Notes: generated from the letters alone by a model not told the origin. A DNA stretch of 64,000 nucleotides from RYN-230 sp963768945 (GCA_963768945.1 CAVYJW010000005.1:496001-560000); one strand, 5' to 3'; shown: positions 15,179-23,591, counted from the stretch's first letter. Program-made: numbers and translations.

Positions 15179-16402
15179 ATGAAATCACCGTACGTACGGG
15201 TTGGCCTGTGCGCGATTACCGCTGTGCTGGCCGCGGCCGGCTGCTCGGCATCGCCCGGGGGCTCCGTGGGCCGGCCGTCCTCCGCGGCGATGGTCAAGAC
15301 CACAGCCACGCTCCGGCATTGGGGATCGTTCTTCGGGGGGGCCAAAGGCAACTTCGATCTGGAGAAGTCGCCGGTCACCATGATCGTGCCCGGCACCGTC
15401 GCCGAGGTGGGCACCTCGAACTCCACCGAGTACGCCCTGCTCACCAGCGGCGCCCTCTATGCCTGGGGCCTGGGCACCCAGGGCCAGCTGGGTGACGGCC
15501 GCGAGGTGAACTCGTTCACCAGGCCGGTCCGGGTCCGCTTCCCCGCCGGGGTGAAGATCGCGTCCATCCCCACCGACGTCATGCCCTACGACACCGGCCT
15601 GGCCGTGGACACCACGGGGAACGTCTGGGGCTGGGGCGAGAACGGCGGCGGTGAGCTCTGCCTGGGCAATACCACGGCCTACAGCACCCCCGTCGAGCTC
15701 CCGCTGACCGGCGTGACCGCCCTGGCCGGGGCCAGCAATCACGCGCTCTACGACTCCCACGGCACGGTCTACGCCTGCGGCCAGAACGTCAACGGCGACC
15801 TGGGCGATGGCACCAGACACAACACCACCACGCCGCGGAAAGTGGCGCGGCTCGACGGCTCGTCGGTCACCACGCTGGTGGCCTCGTTCGCGAACTCCGG
15901 CGCGCTGCTGTCCGATGGCCGGTACTTCGACTGGGGCTTCGACGGCAGCGGGCAGCTCGGCAACGGCCTGGTGCGCCGCTCGTCGGACGTCCCGGTGCGC
16001 GTGCACCTCCCGCATCCAGTCACCCAGGTCGCCCTGGGCGGCTCCATCTGGAACAACGGCCAGACGCTGGCCATGCTGTCGAACGGCTCGCTCTGGTCCT
16101 GGGGAAATGACCGCGCGGCCCAGCTGGGTGACGGCACCACACGCTTGGAACCCCTGCCGGTGCGGTTCCGCGCCCCGCGCGGTGTCGTCTACCGGAGCCT
16201 GGCCACCGGGTCGGCCACCTCGTACGCCATCTCGACCACCGGGAACGTCTACGCCTGGGGCGTCGGGCACGTGGGGCAGGTCGGGGACGGGCACACGCGC
16301 ACCGCGGTGACCTCTGTCATCGTCGCCGCCGGGGCTGCGTCGATCTCGGCGACGGCGAACAATGTCGTCATCAGCATTCCGGGCAAGACCAGGAAGAAGT
16401 GA
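15179..16402 (+). CDS. RCC1-repeat lipoprotein
   Basis: 407 residues. An N-terminal signal ends in a lipobox-like AAAGC near residue 23, so the protein is probably lipid-anchored outside the membrane. The rest is built of RCC1-type repeats, each with a G-x-L/V-Y/W-x-W-G turn followed by G-Q-L-G-D/N-G: for example YAWGLGTQGQLGDG, WGWGENGGGEL, YACGQNVNGDLGDG, FDWGFDGSGQLGNG, WSWGNDRAAQLGDG and YAWGVGHVGQVGDG. About seven blades are expected, forming a beta-propeller that binds proteins or ligands. ATG at 15179 is chosen because it directly precedes the basic, hydrophobic signal; GTG at 15173 is possible. The gene is divergent from the riboswitch and ribB. Its partner is unknown. Confidence 0.85.
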   Translation: MKSPYVRVGLCAITAVLAAAGCSASPGGSVGRPSSAAMVKTTATLRHWGSFFGGAKGNFDLEKSPVTMIVPGTVAEVGTSNSTEYALLTSGALYAWGLGTQGQLGDGREVNSFTRPVRVRFPAGVKIASIPTDVMPYDTGLAVDTTGNVWGWGENGGGELCLGNTTAYSTPVELPLTGVTALAGASNHALYDSHGTVYACGQNVNGDLGDGTRHNTTTPRKVARLDGSSVTTLVASFANSGALLSDGRYFDWGFDGSGQLGNGLVRRSSDVPVRVHLPHPVTQVALGGSIWNNGQTLAMLSNGSLWSWGNDRAAQLGDGTTRLEPLPVRFRAPRGVVYRSLATGSATSYAISTTGNVYAWGVGHVGQVGDGHTRTAVTSVIVAAGAASISATANNVVISIPGKTRKK

Positions 16403-16429
16403 CGATCATCTGGCCCGGGGGCCCTGCCC

Positions 16430-16648
16430 TCAGACGGCGAGCATCTTCTGGATCGCCTGGCGGGACACGCCCATTTCCCGGGCGATCTCGGCCTGCGAGA
16501 TGCCCTCGCCGGTGAGGCTGCGGATCAGGTCGCGGCGCTCCCTGGCCAGATCCCGGGCGATGCGGACGTGCTTGAGGGCCTCGGCGCGGACCTCGATGAG
16601 ACGGCGGATGGTTTCCTGCTGGGCGGGGGTGTGTTCTGACTCGCTCAC
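16430..16648 (-). CDS. Small HTH protein, leaderless
   Basis: 72 residues: an N-terminal helical stretch (QQETIRRLIEVRAEALKHVRIARDLARERRDLI) and a C-terminal helix-turn-helix (GISQAEIAREMGVSRQAIQKML). The frame is open upstream to 16684, but the promoter (-10 at 16655-16660) ends just 6 bases before GTG 16648. The mRNA would therefore start at or next to this GTG, giving a leaderless transcript, which is common in actinomycetes. A palindrome lies between -10 and -35 and a second copy overlaps the -35, so the protein probably represses itself. It is too short for a known regulator family; it could be an antitoxin-like or resolvase-type HTH. It converges on the RCC1 gene. Confidence 0.72.
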   Translation of the reverse strand: MSESEHTPAQQETIRRLIEVRAEALKHVRIARDLARERRDLIRSLTGEGISQAEIAREMGVSRQAIQKMLAV

Positions 16649-16654
16649 AGCGCC

Positions 16655-16697
16655 AGTATGACAACCCCTGGTTGTCAGAGTCAACCACCCGTTGTCA
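16655..16697 (-). promoter_or_regulatory. Promoter with two palindromic operators for the small HTH gene
   Basis: On the minus strand TTGACT (16679-16684) and CATACT (16655-16660) are 18 bases apart. The inverted repeat TGACAAC-N5-GTTGTCA (16659-16677) fills the spacer. A weaker copy with the same 5-base centre (16679-16697, 12 of 14 arm positions as in the first copy) starts exactly 20 bases away, so both sites face the same side of the helix. Confidence 0.65.
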
Positions 16698-16878
16698 TGC
16701 CGGGTTTCCCTGGCGACCGGATTGCGGCATACTCGTAATCGTCGTCACGACACCGCCCAGACCTTGCGGTAGTTCGTCACCTCGACGTTGGTCATCGTGC
16801 CGCCCGGACCTGTGTCCGCGGCCCCCTCTGGCAGCAGTCGGCGAGGTAATTTCCGTCACTGCTGGCAGGAGGCATCGT

Positions 16879-17379
16879 GTGTTCCGGACTGAGCTGGACC
16901 GTGCCATCTCCGAACCGGGCCCTGCGGCCCGCTCCGAATCGGGCCCCGCGGCCCGCATCATGGGCCGTCCGGGTCCCATGGGCCCCGGCGGCCGGGTGAT
17001 CTCGCCCGACGTTCCGCAACCCCCGCAGCTCGGCGATGACTCCCCGGTCTACGACGACGGGGTGTTGCGGATCACCCGGATTCCCGGGCCCGGCGTGGAT
17101 CCCGCGCCCGGTTCCCGCTATGCGCTGGCCGGCGAGATCGACGAAGCCACCGTCGGCGGCCTGGCCTCGGCGCTGGCGCAGATCGCCGCGGACCTCGACG
17201 AGGTTCACCTGGACCTGGGCGCCCTGGACTACAGCGACCTGGCCGGGCTGCGGGTCATCGTCCAGCTGACCGCGGATGGCCGGCGGCCGGTGATCCTGCA
17301 CCGGCTGCCGCCCCACCTGCGCGCCATCCTGGGCATCGTCGGCTGGGACACCGCTCCGGGGGTGGAATTCCCCGGCTAG
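16879..17379 (+). CDS. STAS-domain protein (anti-sigma-factor-antagonist-like)
   Basis: 166 residues from GTG 16879, which has AGGAGG at 16867-16872. The first 60 residues are Gly/Pro-rich and probably disordered; the last 95 form a STAS-like domain: YALAGEIDEATVGGLASAL, then DEVHLDLGALDYSDLAGLRVIVQL, then GRRPVILHRLPPHLRAILGIVGW. In antagonists a Ser or Thr in the DxS/T-x-L-A-G loop is phosphorylated by an anti-sigma kinase; here the loop reads YSDLAGL, so the Ser is a candidate. No kinase or sigma gene is adjacent. Function by analogy: partner-switching regulation of a sigma factor or sensing of a small ligand. Confidence 0.75.
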   Translation: MFRTELDRAISEPGPAARSESGPAARIMGRPGPMGPGGRVISPDVPQPPQLGDDSPVYDDGVLRITRIPGPGVDPAPGSRYALAGEIDEATVGGLASALAQIAADLDEVHLDLGALDYSDLAGLRVIVQLTADGRRPVILHRLPPHLRAILGIVGWDTAPGVEFPG

Positions 17380-17774
17380 GTGCCCGTCCTCCTGCTGCCT
17401 GCCTCCTCCTGGCCCGGATGCCCGGCCCGCTGAGGTCGCTGTGCACCAAGGGCCACGAGATCAGCCACGCCGCGGGACCCGTCTGGCGGTCATGATCATC
17501 CCTCCCGGCTCATGGTCGGCTGCGCATCGGCGTGCACTACCCGCGAGGGCCCGGTTAGCCGGCGCCTGCCCGGGTAGCAAAGGCCGCGCCGCGGACGCTA
17601 GAGGGCTTGGCAAGGGACCACAACGCAAAGTCAGGATCTAGGGCCGCAACGAAAACCGGCAGGCGCAGTGCCGCCGCACAGTCCGGAGAGGCCAGGGGCC
17701 AGTGAACAAGCCGCGCCGGCACAGAAACGGCTCTGAGCAGGGGCGATTCACTGGAACCGGGGAAGAAGGATGGC
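17380..17774. other. Gene-free interval
   Basis: 395 bases with no open frame of credible composition. I see no clear promoter, hairpin or repeat beyond short GC-rich inverted segments. It must hold the promoter of the following gene. Confidence 0.4.
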
Positions 17775-18326
17775 ATGGCACTGAAAAGCTCGGCACTCAG
17801 GGACACGGCCGCCAGCATCCGGCGTTCCGCACAGGACCCGCTCGGCATCTACCTCAACGATCACCTGGCCGGCGCGACCGCCGGGCTGGAACTGGCCCGA
17901 CGGGTAGCGCGAGCCGGCCAGATTCCGGCGCCCCAGCCGGACTTGCGGCAGTTCGCCGACGAGGTGTCCGAGGACCGGATCGCACTGCTGCGCTTCATGG
18001 GCACGCTGGGCGTCCCAGTTCGTGGCTACAAGGTCTGGGCCGCCTGGGCGGGCGAGAAAGCCGGCCGGCTCAAGCCCAACGGCCACCTGACCACCCGCTC
18101 CCCGCTGAGCAACCTCGAGGAGCTGGAGATCATGCGCTTGGGTGTGGAGGGCAAGGCGGCGGGATGGCGCACGCTCCGCGCGCTCGCAGACTGCGACGGG
18201 CGGCTCGACGCCGGTCAACTGGATGAGCTCATCTCCCGGGCGCGCAGGCAGGCCGATTTCCTGGAGGAGTCGCGGGTGAGGGCCGCGCTGCAGGTCATCG
18301 CCGCGGCCGGGGATTCCCATGGCTGA
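17775..18326 (+). CDS. Conserved hypothetical helical protein
   Basis: 183 residues, nearly all helical by composition, with repeated charged helices (LARRVARAGQIPAP, QFADEVSEDRIALLRFMGTLGV, YKVWAAWAGEKAGRLKPNG, SNLEELEIMRLGVEGKAAGWRTL). The spacing suggests a four-helix bundle like ferritin-fold or DUF892-like stress proteins, although no metal-ligand set is evident. I do not recognise the family with certainty. ATG at 17775 has GAAGGA just upstream. It is a single gene between a STAS protein and a small zinc-finger-like protein. No signal peptide or membrane segment. Confidence 0.6.
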   Translation: MALKSSALRDTAASIRRSAQDPLGIYLNDHLAGATAGLELARRVARAGQIPAPQPDLRQFADEVSEDRIALLRFMGTLGVPVRGYKVWAAWAGEKAGRLKPNGHLTTRSPLSNLEELEIMRLGVEGKAAGWRTLRALADCDGRLDAGQLDELISRARRQADFLEESRVRAALQVIAAAGDSHG

Positions 18327-18473
18327 GGGGCTGTCGTCCCCTGAGGAGCCGCTGTCTCCTGAGAAGCCGCCGTCTCCTGAGGGCCGCCGTCCCCTGGAGG
18401 GCCACGCCGGGGCGGGGTGATCAGCGCGGGGCCTGGTCAGCGCGGGGCTGGTTTAACGCCGGGCTGGCCCACG

Positions 18474-18731
18474 TCAGGGGCAGTTTCCGTGGACCCAGTC
18501 GTGGTCGGCCCGGCGGCGCACCGGCTGCCCGGCGCTTATCTCGCGTCCGCAGCGGCCGCACTGGCGGCCGGCCGCCTGCGCTTCATGCCCGGCGAGCTGC
18601 GCCCATGAGTGGCGGGCCGGGGCATCCCCGCCGTCCGGTTGGCCGGTACCGGGTGAACCGGCCGGAAACCCGAGCCCTCCCGGACAGTACTGGCTCAGAT
18701 GCACGGCCCGTACCCGCTCGCCGATCCGCAC
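18474..18731 (-). CDS. Small zinc-finger-like hypothetical protein
   Basis: 85 residues from GTG 18731, with GGGGGAGG 6-7 bases upstream. The C-terminal third has CGRCG, later HDWVHGNCP, giving a C-x2-C...H-x3-H-x2-C set that could bind one zinc. The N-terminal part (GERVRAVHLSQYCPGG) is polar. Such small Cys-rich proteins are common and unannotated in actinomycetes. It is divergent from the quinone oxidoreductase gene, with about 60 bases between them, so the two share a promoter region. Function unknown. Confidence 0.5.
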   Translation of the reverse strand: MRIGERVRAVHLSQYCPGGLGFPAGSPGTGQPDGGDAPARHSWAQLAGHEAQAAGRQCGRCGREISAGQPVRRRADHDWVHGNCP

Positions 18732-18792
18732 CCGGAACCTCCCCCTTTGGCACCTAGGCTACTGTCGGCGACTCGATGGAGAGGAAGAGCTG

Positions 18793-19779
18793 ATGCGCGC
18801 AGTGATCGGGAGTCAGCACGGCGGTCCTGAGGTTCTGCAGATCGGGGAGGTCCGGGCGCCCGAACCCGGGCCAGGGCAGCTGCTGGTGGACGTGGCCGCC
18901 GCTGGCGTCAATTACATGGACATCTACCAGCGGGAGGGACGGTCGCCCTACGCATCCGCGAGCCTGCCCTATGTCCCCGGGGCCGAGGGCGCCGGGGTCG
19001 TCGCCGCGGTCGGGCCCGGCGTGCGCGACTTCGCCGTCGGGGACCGGGTCTGCTGGACCCAGGTGCCAGGCAGCTACGCGGAGCAGGTCGCGGTGCCCGC
19101 CGCCCTGGCGGTCCCCGTACCGGAGGGTCTGGGCCTGACCGTCGCCGCGGCGGCCATGCTGCAGGGCATGACCGCGCACTACCTCTCGCACAGCACGTAC
19201 CCGGTGGGCCAGGGCGATCATGTGGTGGTGCATGCGGCCGCGGGCGGGGTCGGTCTGCTGCTCACCCAGATGGTCGCCATCCGCGGCGGCATCAGCATCG
19301 CCACCACCTCTACCACTGCCAAGGCGGTGCTGGCCCAGCAAGCCGGCGCGAACTACGTCACGGACTACGAGAATTTTGCCGACGTGGCCCGGGGAGTCAC
19401 CGACGGCGCGGGGGTGGCGGCGGTGTACGACGGCATCGGCCAGGCCACGTTCGAGGCGAGCCTCTCGGCGCTGCGGGTCCGCGGCTACATGGTCCTGTAC
19501 GGTGCGGCGAGTGGCCCCGTTCCCCCCTTCGACCTGCAGCGCCTCAACCCGGCAGGCAGCCTGTTCGTCACCCGCCCGACGCTGGGCCATTACATGGCCA
19601 CGCGGGAAGAGCTGCTGTGGCGCGCCGGGGACCTGTTCCGCTGGATCACCGAGGGGCGCCTGTCGGTCCGCGTCGGCGGCCGGTACCCGCTGGAGCAGGC
19701 CGCCCAGGCCCAGGCAGACCTGGCCTCCAGGGGGACGACGGGCAAGCTTCTGCTGCTGCCGGGTGAGGCCGGGGCGTGA
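18793..19779 (+). CDS. NADPH:quinone oxidoreductase (zinc-independent MDR family)
   Basis: 328 residues. The catalytic domain starts MRAVIGSQHGGPEVLQI and has GVNYMDIYQREG and PGAEGAGVV, signatures of the quinone oxidoreductase (Qor) group. The Rossmann domain has HAAAGGVGLLL (the NADPH-binding AxxGxVG motif). No catalytic or structural zinc cysteines are present. The enzyme reduces quinones or activated double bonds with NADPH in the cytoplasm, usually as part of electrophile or redox stress defence. ATG at 18793 follows a GGAAGAG site. The nitrilase follows after 22 bases on the same strand, so the two may be cotranscribed. Confidence 0.93.
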   Translation: MRAVIGSQHGGPEVLQIGEVRAPEPGPGQLLVDVAAAGVNYMDIYQREGRSPYASASLPYVPGAEGAGVVAAVGPGVRDFAVGDRVCWTQVPGSYAEQVAVPAALAVPVPEGLGLTVAAAAMLQGMTAHYLSHSTYPVGQGDHVVVHAAAGGVGLLLTQMVAIRGGISIATTSTTAKAVLAQQAGANYVTDYENFADVARGVTDGAGVAAVYDGIGQATFEASLSALRVRGYMVLYGAASGPVPPFDLQRLNPAGSLFVTRPTLGHYMATREELLWRAGDLFRWITEGRLSVRVGGRYPLEQAAQAQADLASRGTTGKLLLLPGEAGA

Positions 19780-19801
19780 GGCCGGGGGGACGGGCGCGGG
19801 T

Positions 19802-20614
19802 GTGACGGTCGTCGCGGCTTGCCAGCTCAGCCTGGCTGTCGGTGACCCGGACGGCAACCTCGCCGCCGCGGCCGGGGCGGTCGCGTCGGCCGCCGCCGCC
19901 GGGGCCGGCCTGGTGGTCCTCCCGGAGCTCTGCGACAGCGGGTACGTGTTCACCGGCGCCGCGGAAGCCCGCGGTCTGGCCAGCCCGGCGGGTGAGTCCG
20001 CGGCGCTGCACCAGTGGCAGGTACTCGCCGCGCAGCATCACACCGTAATCGTGGGCGGCTTCTGCGAGCTCGGCCCGGATGGCCAGCTGTTCAACAGCGC
20101 TGCCCTCGTGGACGCGTCCGGGATCCGCGCGGTGTACCGGAAGGCGCACCTGTGGGACGCCGAGAAGCTCATCTTCAACCCCGGCGCCGGCGCCCCGCCG
20201 GTGGTGGACCTGCCCGCGGGCCGGGTCAGCGTCATGATCTGCTACGACCTGGAGTTCCCCGAGTGGGTCCGGCGGGCGGCGCTGGCCGGCGCGGACCTCA
20301 TCGCGGCCCCGGTGAACTGGCCCTTGGCTCCCCGGCCGCCCGCCGAACGGCCGTCCGAGGTGGTGAAGGTCCAGGCTGGCGCCGCGATGAACGGCGTCTT
20401 CATCGCGGTCGCGGACCGGTGCGGCACCGAGCGCGGGGTCGCCTGGGTGGGCGGCAGCCTTATCGCCGGCCCGGATGGCTACCCGCTGGCCGGCCCGGTC
20501 ACTGCTGACCAGCCAGCGATTCTGACCGCCGACTGCGACCTGCCCCGCGCCCGGGACAAGCGCATCAACGCCCGCAACGACCTGCTGGCCGACCGCCGGC
20601 CCGAGCTCTACTAA
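19802..20614 (+). CDS. Nitrilase-superfamily carbon-nitrogen hydrolase
   Basis: 270 residues with the complete nitrilase triad: Glu in VVLPELCDSGY, Lys in YRKAHLWD and Cys in VMICYDLEFPE. A following AGADLIAAPVNWPLAPRP segment and the ending NDLLADRRPELY fit aliphatic amidase or omega-amidase-like members. It hydrolyses amide or nitrile bonds of small molecules in the cytoplasm; the substrate is not predicted. GTG at 19802 is in frame with the N-terminal TVVAACQLSL of the family; the open frame extends far upstream but in the shadow of the oxidoreductase gene. The site before GTG is only G-rich, so coupling to the upstream gene is likely. Confidence 0.9.
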   Translation: MTVVAACQLSLAVGDPDGNLAAAAGAVASAAAAGAGLVVLPELCDSGYVFTGAAEARGLASPAGESAALHQWQVLAAQHHTVIVGGFCELGPDGQLFNSAALVDASGIRAVYRKAHLWDAEKLIFNPGAGAPPVVDLPAGRVSVMICYDLEFPEWVRRAALAGADLIAAPVNWPLAPRPPAERPSEVVKVQAGAAMNGVFIAVADRCGTERGVAWVGGSLIAGPDGYPLAGPVTADQPAILTADCDLPRARDKRINARNDLLADRRPELY

Positions 20615-20640
20615 CCCCCTCCGCCCCGCCCGCCGTCCGC

Positions 20641-20688
20641 CGTCCGCCCCCCTGGCCGTCCGCCCCCCTGGCCGTCCGCCCCCCTGGC
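20641..20688. repeat. Three exact copies of a 16-bp GC repeat
   Basis: CGTCCGCCCCCCTGGC is repeated exactly three times directly after the nitrilase gene, with a broken fourth copy. The whole gap 20615-21025 is G/C simple sequence with no gene; around 20820-20865 there are small inverted repeats (for example CGCGC-TCCGT-GCGCG) that may act as terminators for the convergent genes. Confidence 0.7.
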
Positions 20689-21025
20689 CGTCGGCCGCCC
20701 GCGGCCCGCGGCCGTGCGTCCCCGGGCCCCCGTCCGCCCTGCCCGCCGCCACCTGCGCCCAGCGCCCGTCCAACCAGCATCACTGGTCACTTTGATCATG
20801 GATGCTGCGACTTTTCACGCGCTCCGTGCGCGATTTTGTCCTTTTCGTCCGATTAGGGCGCACCGTGCGGGTGATAAGTGGATCCCGGGGCGCGCGGAGG
20901 GCGCGGAGGGCGCGGGGGGCGCGGCGACCGGCGGGCCGGGCGGGCTGCGGCGGACGAGCGGGGGCGGCGGGCCGGGCAGGGGCGGCCTCCGAGGGCGGCG
21001 GACGGGCGATGACGCGGGAGCGGGG

Positions 21026-21931
21026 TCAGGCCGGGTAGCGGGCGCCGCGGACGGTGACCCGGATGGAGTAGAGGGAACTCGTGCCGCACATGAAGATCTG
21101 GTTGCGCTGCGGCCCGCCGAAGGTCAGGTTGGCCACGATCTCCGGCACGTGCAGCTTGCCCAGCAGGGTGCCGTCCGGGTCGAAGCAGTGCAGCCCGTCG
21201 CCCGCGGCCGCCCAGACCCGGCCCTCGCTGTCCAGCCGGATGCCGTCGAAGGTCCCGACCTCGCAACGCGCGAAGATCTCCCCGCCGGTCAGGCCGGTGC
21301 CGTCCTCCGTCGCGGTGAACAGCCGGATGTGCCGTTCCTCGCTGTCGCAGACGTACAGGCTCCGCTCGTCGGGGGTGAAGGCCAGCCCGTTAGGCCGGTT
21401 GAAGTCGCCGGCCACGATGCTCAGGCCGCCGGAACCCGGATCGATCCGGTACACGTGGCAGGCGCCGATCTCGCTGTCGGCCTGGTGTCCCTCGTAGTCG
21501 CTGTCGATGCCGTAGGCCGGGTCGGTGAACCAGATCGAGCCGTCCGCCCGCTCCACGACGTCGTTCGGGCTGTTCAACCGCTTGCCCAGGTAGCGGTCCG
21601 CGAGGACCGTGATCGACCCGTCCGGCTCCGTGCGGGTGACCTGCCGCCCGCCGTGCTCGCAGCTGACCAGCCGGCCCTGCCGGTCCACGGTGTGGCCGTT
21701 CGCGTAGCGGGAGGGCTGGCGGAAGACGCCCACGGCGCCGGTGGTCTCGTCCCAGCGCAGCAGCCGGTCGTTCGGGATGTCGCTGAACACGAGGTAGCGG
21801 CCGGCCGGGAAGTACGCCGGCCCCTCGGCCCATCGGCACCCGGTGTGCAGGATCTCGAGCCGCCGGTCGCCGTGGACGCGCTGGAACCGCTCGTCCAGGA
21901 CCTCGAACTTCGCCGTGATGGTCTCGCGCAC
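21026..21931 (-). CDS. SMP-30/gluconolactonase-like protein
   Basis: 301 residues. Beta-propeller lactonase: GCRWAEGPAYFPAGRYLVFSD near the start (with the metal-binding Glu in AEGP), SPNDVVERADGSIWFTDPAYG (Asn/Asp ligands), NRPNGLAFTPDERSLYVCD and GTFDGIRLDSEGRVW. The family hydrolyses gluconolactone and related lactones. The start is GTG 21931 with AGGAG 6 bases upstream; a frame continuing upstream overlaps the divergent VOC gene and is rejected. The gene shares an intergenic operator with the VOC gene at 22042. Confidence 0.9.
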   Translation of the reverse strand: MRETITAKFEVLDERFQRVHGDRRLEILHTGCRWAEGPAYFPAGRYLVFSDIPNDRLLRWDETTGAVGVFRQPSRYANGHTVDRQGRLVSCEHGGRQVTRTEPDGSITVLADRYLGKRLNSPNDVVERADGSIWFTDPAYGIDSDYEGHQADSEIGACHVYRIDPGSGGLSIVAGDFNRPNGLAFTPDERSLYVCDSEERHIRLFTATEDGTGLTGGEIFARCEVGTFDGIRLDSEGRVWAAAGDGLHCFDPDGTLLGKLHVPEIVANLTFGGPQRNQIFMCGTSSLYSIRVTVRGARYPA

Positions 21932-21954
21932 TGGGGCTCCTGCCTGTAATATTG

Positions 21955-21968
21955 TCTCGATATCAAGA
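21955..21968. promoter_or_regulatory. Operator-like palindrome between divergent SMP-30 and VOC genes
   Basis: TCTCGATATCAAGA is palindromic except at one symmetric pair, centred on GATATC, in an A/T-rich patch (21945-21975) of an otherwise very GC-rich region. Its place 24 bases from the SMP-30 start fits a repressor site for one or both genes. Confidence 0.45.
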
Positions 21969-22041
21969 TAAAATAGGAGGCGGGCGGGCGGCGGCCGTCC
22001 GCGCTCCGGCCCTGCCCGGTGATGTCTTCCTGGAGGTGCAC

Positions 22042-22398
22042 ATGATCCATCATGTTCAGCTGGCCTGCCCGCCGGGAAGCGAAGCGGCGCTGCGGGCCTT
22101 CTACGACGGCGTGCTGGGCCTGGACGAGGTCCCCAAGCCGCCCGCCCTGGCGGCCCGGGGCGGTTGCTGGTTCCGGGCCCACGGCATCGAGTTGCACCTC
22201 GGCGTGGAAGAGGTCTTCCGCCCGGCCCGCAAGGCGCACCCCGGCCTGCTCGTGCGAGACCTCGGCGCCTGGGCGGCGCGGCTGCGCGCGGCTGGATACC
22301 CGGTCCGGCCCGACGGCGATTTCCCCGGCATGCGCCGGTTCTACACAGAGGATCCCCTGGGCAACCGGCTGGAGTTCCTGGAGCCGGACCCCCGCTGA
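22042..22398 (+). CDS. VOC-family (glyoxalase-like) protein
   Basis: 118 residues. Two beta-alpha-beta-beta-beta modules of the vicinal oxygen chelate fold: IHHVQLACPPG at the start, then GGCWFRAHGIELHLGVEEVFRP, then HPGLLVRDLGAWAARLRAAGYPV and DPLGNRLEFLEPD. Likely metal ligands are the first His, the His in ELHLG, the His of HPGLLV and the last Glu. The fold hosts glyoxalases, dioxygenases and resistance proteins; the reaction is not predicted. ATG at 22042 has GGAGG 5 bases upstream. It is divergent from the SMP-30 gene, suggesting joint control. Confidence 0.85.
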   Translation: MIHHVQLACPPGSEAALRAFYDGVLGLDEVPKPPALAARGGCWFRAHGIELHLGVEEVFRPARKAHPGLLVRDLGAWAARLRAAGYPVRPDGDFPGMRRFYTEDPLGNRLEFLEPDPR

Positions 22399-22429
22399 CC
22401 CGGGAGCAGACGGGAAACAACCGAGGGAA

Positions 22430-22512
22430 GCGGCGGGTGCGAGACGCTAAGCGCGGGTGCGAGACGCAAAGCGGCGGGCGCGAGACGCAAAGCGGCGGGC
22501 GCGATGCGGGAA
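22430..22512. repeat. Four 20-21-bp tandem repeats between convergent genes
   Basis: Units at 22430-22450, 22451-22470, 22471-22491 and 22492-22512 follow the pattern GCGGCGGGYGCGAGACGCAAA with a few changes; the last is the most diverged. They fill most of the gap between the VOC gene and the holin-like gene, where a terminator would be expected. Confidence 0.7.
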
Positions 22513-22555
22513 GCGGGTTCCTGCCCTACCGGCCGGCGCGTCCGTGCACGGACGG

Positions 22556-22939
22556 CTACTGGCGGTCCTCCGGCTCCGGGATCAGCACGCCGAGCAGCCA
22601 GCCGACGACCCCGACGATGATCGCGCCCCAGAACGCGGCCCAGAACCCGGTGATGTGGAACGGGAGCGTGAGCTTGCCCGCCACCCAACTGGTCAGCCAG
22701 AGCAGCAGGCCGTTGACCACCAGCCCGATCAGACCGAGCGTCAGCACGTAGAACAGGCAGCCGACCGCCTTGACCACCGGCTTGATGATGGCGTTAACGA
22801 GCCCGAAGATCACCGCGACGGCCAGCAGGGTGAGCACCTTCGACGCGGTGCTTCCGTGGCCAAGCTGGATCCCGGGCACCAGCCACGTGGCCACGGCGAG
22901 CGCCGCCGCGGTCAGGAGGGCCCGGATCAGGAGACGCAT
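22556..22939 (-). CDS. Phage-holin-4-like membrane protein
   Basis: 127 residues with four membrane segments (about 4-22, 33-52, 56-78 and 90-118). The sequence resembles the phage_holin_4 / DUF-type family of small chromosomal membrane proteins: VNAIIKPVVKAVGCLFYVLTLGLIGLVVNGLLLWLTSWV and a C-terminal GVVGWLLGVLIPEPE. Despite the name these genes are common in bacterial chromosomes away from phages, and their function is unknown. ATG at 22939 is chosen as the first start of the hydrophobic region. No phage genes are nearby. Confidence 0.82.
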   Translation of the reverse strand: MRLLIRALLTAAALAVATWLVPGIQLGHGSTASKVLTLLAVAVIFGLVNAIIKPVVKAVGCLFYVLTLGLIGLVVNGLLLWLTSWVAGKLTLPFHITGFWAAFWGAIIVGVVGWLLGVLIPEPEDRQ

Positions 22940-23591
22940 GCGGCAATCATTCCACGGTGAGAGGTATGTGCCCGCCGGCTGCCGCGCGCTGCCAGCCGGC
23001 GGGAGCAAACCCCCGCTCCGCTTTCCCGGGGGACCACCGCCGGAGCCCCCGGCCCCCGCGATCGCCCGGCTCGCAGGGGACACGCTGGGGGCGCGCCGGG
23101 CCTCCCCGGCACTCGCCCTGACGGGTCCTGGGTAGTCCCGGCCAGAATGGGGTATAGGCGCATAAAATCTATTCAGCTAAGCAAATTAGTAATTTAATAA
23201 TGGCGCTTCGATTTGCGCTTTCACTGGACATCCAAGACGGTTCATGCCACCATGACAAACGCGCCGGCAGATGCGGGAGACTACGAGTCGTAGTCCCCTG
23301 CTTGCCTGCGTTGGGGGGGATGAGGGCCCCAGTGCCTTCTTCCCGGGGGAGTGGAAACGCGGGAATCGGGCCGGACGATGGCGACCATCGCAATGGCCAG
23401 GTCCCGGCCCGCGATCCGCGGCGAGGGGGGAAGTAAACTGTGGGCTGTGTATGGCAATCGACGTACCCTGCCGATGCGCGGTTCGCCGACGCCCGGGTAG
23501 ACCAGCGCGTCGCGCCCCGGCACCGCAAACCACCGCTATGGGTCAGGATTGCCCGTGCTGCGGCCCCGGCCCGGGCCGGCTGAAGACGCGC
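22940..23591. other. Gene-free interval with an A/T-rich island and a palindrome
   Basis: 652 bases without a credible gene. Bases 23161-23200 are strikingly A/T-rich for this genome. A perfect inverted repeat GACTACGA-G-TCGTAGTC is at 23279-23295. A short open frame from ATG 23200 lacks any domain-like content. The A/T-rich stretch may be a promoter or a site for a xenogeneic silencer such as Lsr2. Confidence 0.45.

Noticed and set aside
19220..19801. Extended nitrilase frame starting inside the oxidoreductase gene
   Set aside because: The upstream part is a shadow of the qor gene; nitrilase similarity begins at the GTG at 19802.
20641..20697. CRISPR-like array
   Set aside because: Direct repeats are contiguous with no spacers, so this is a simple tandem repeat. 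No CRISPR array was seen anywhere in the window.
23200..23436. Possible small gene from an ATG after the A/T-rich stretch
   Set aside because: No domain or conserved pattern, and no clear ribosome-binding site; other frames in the region are equally open.
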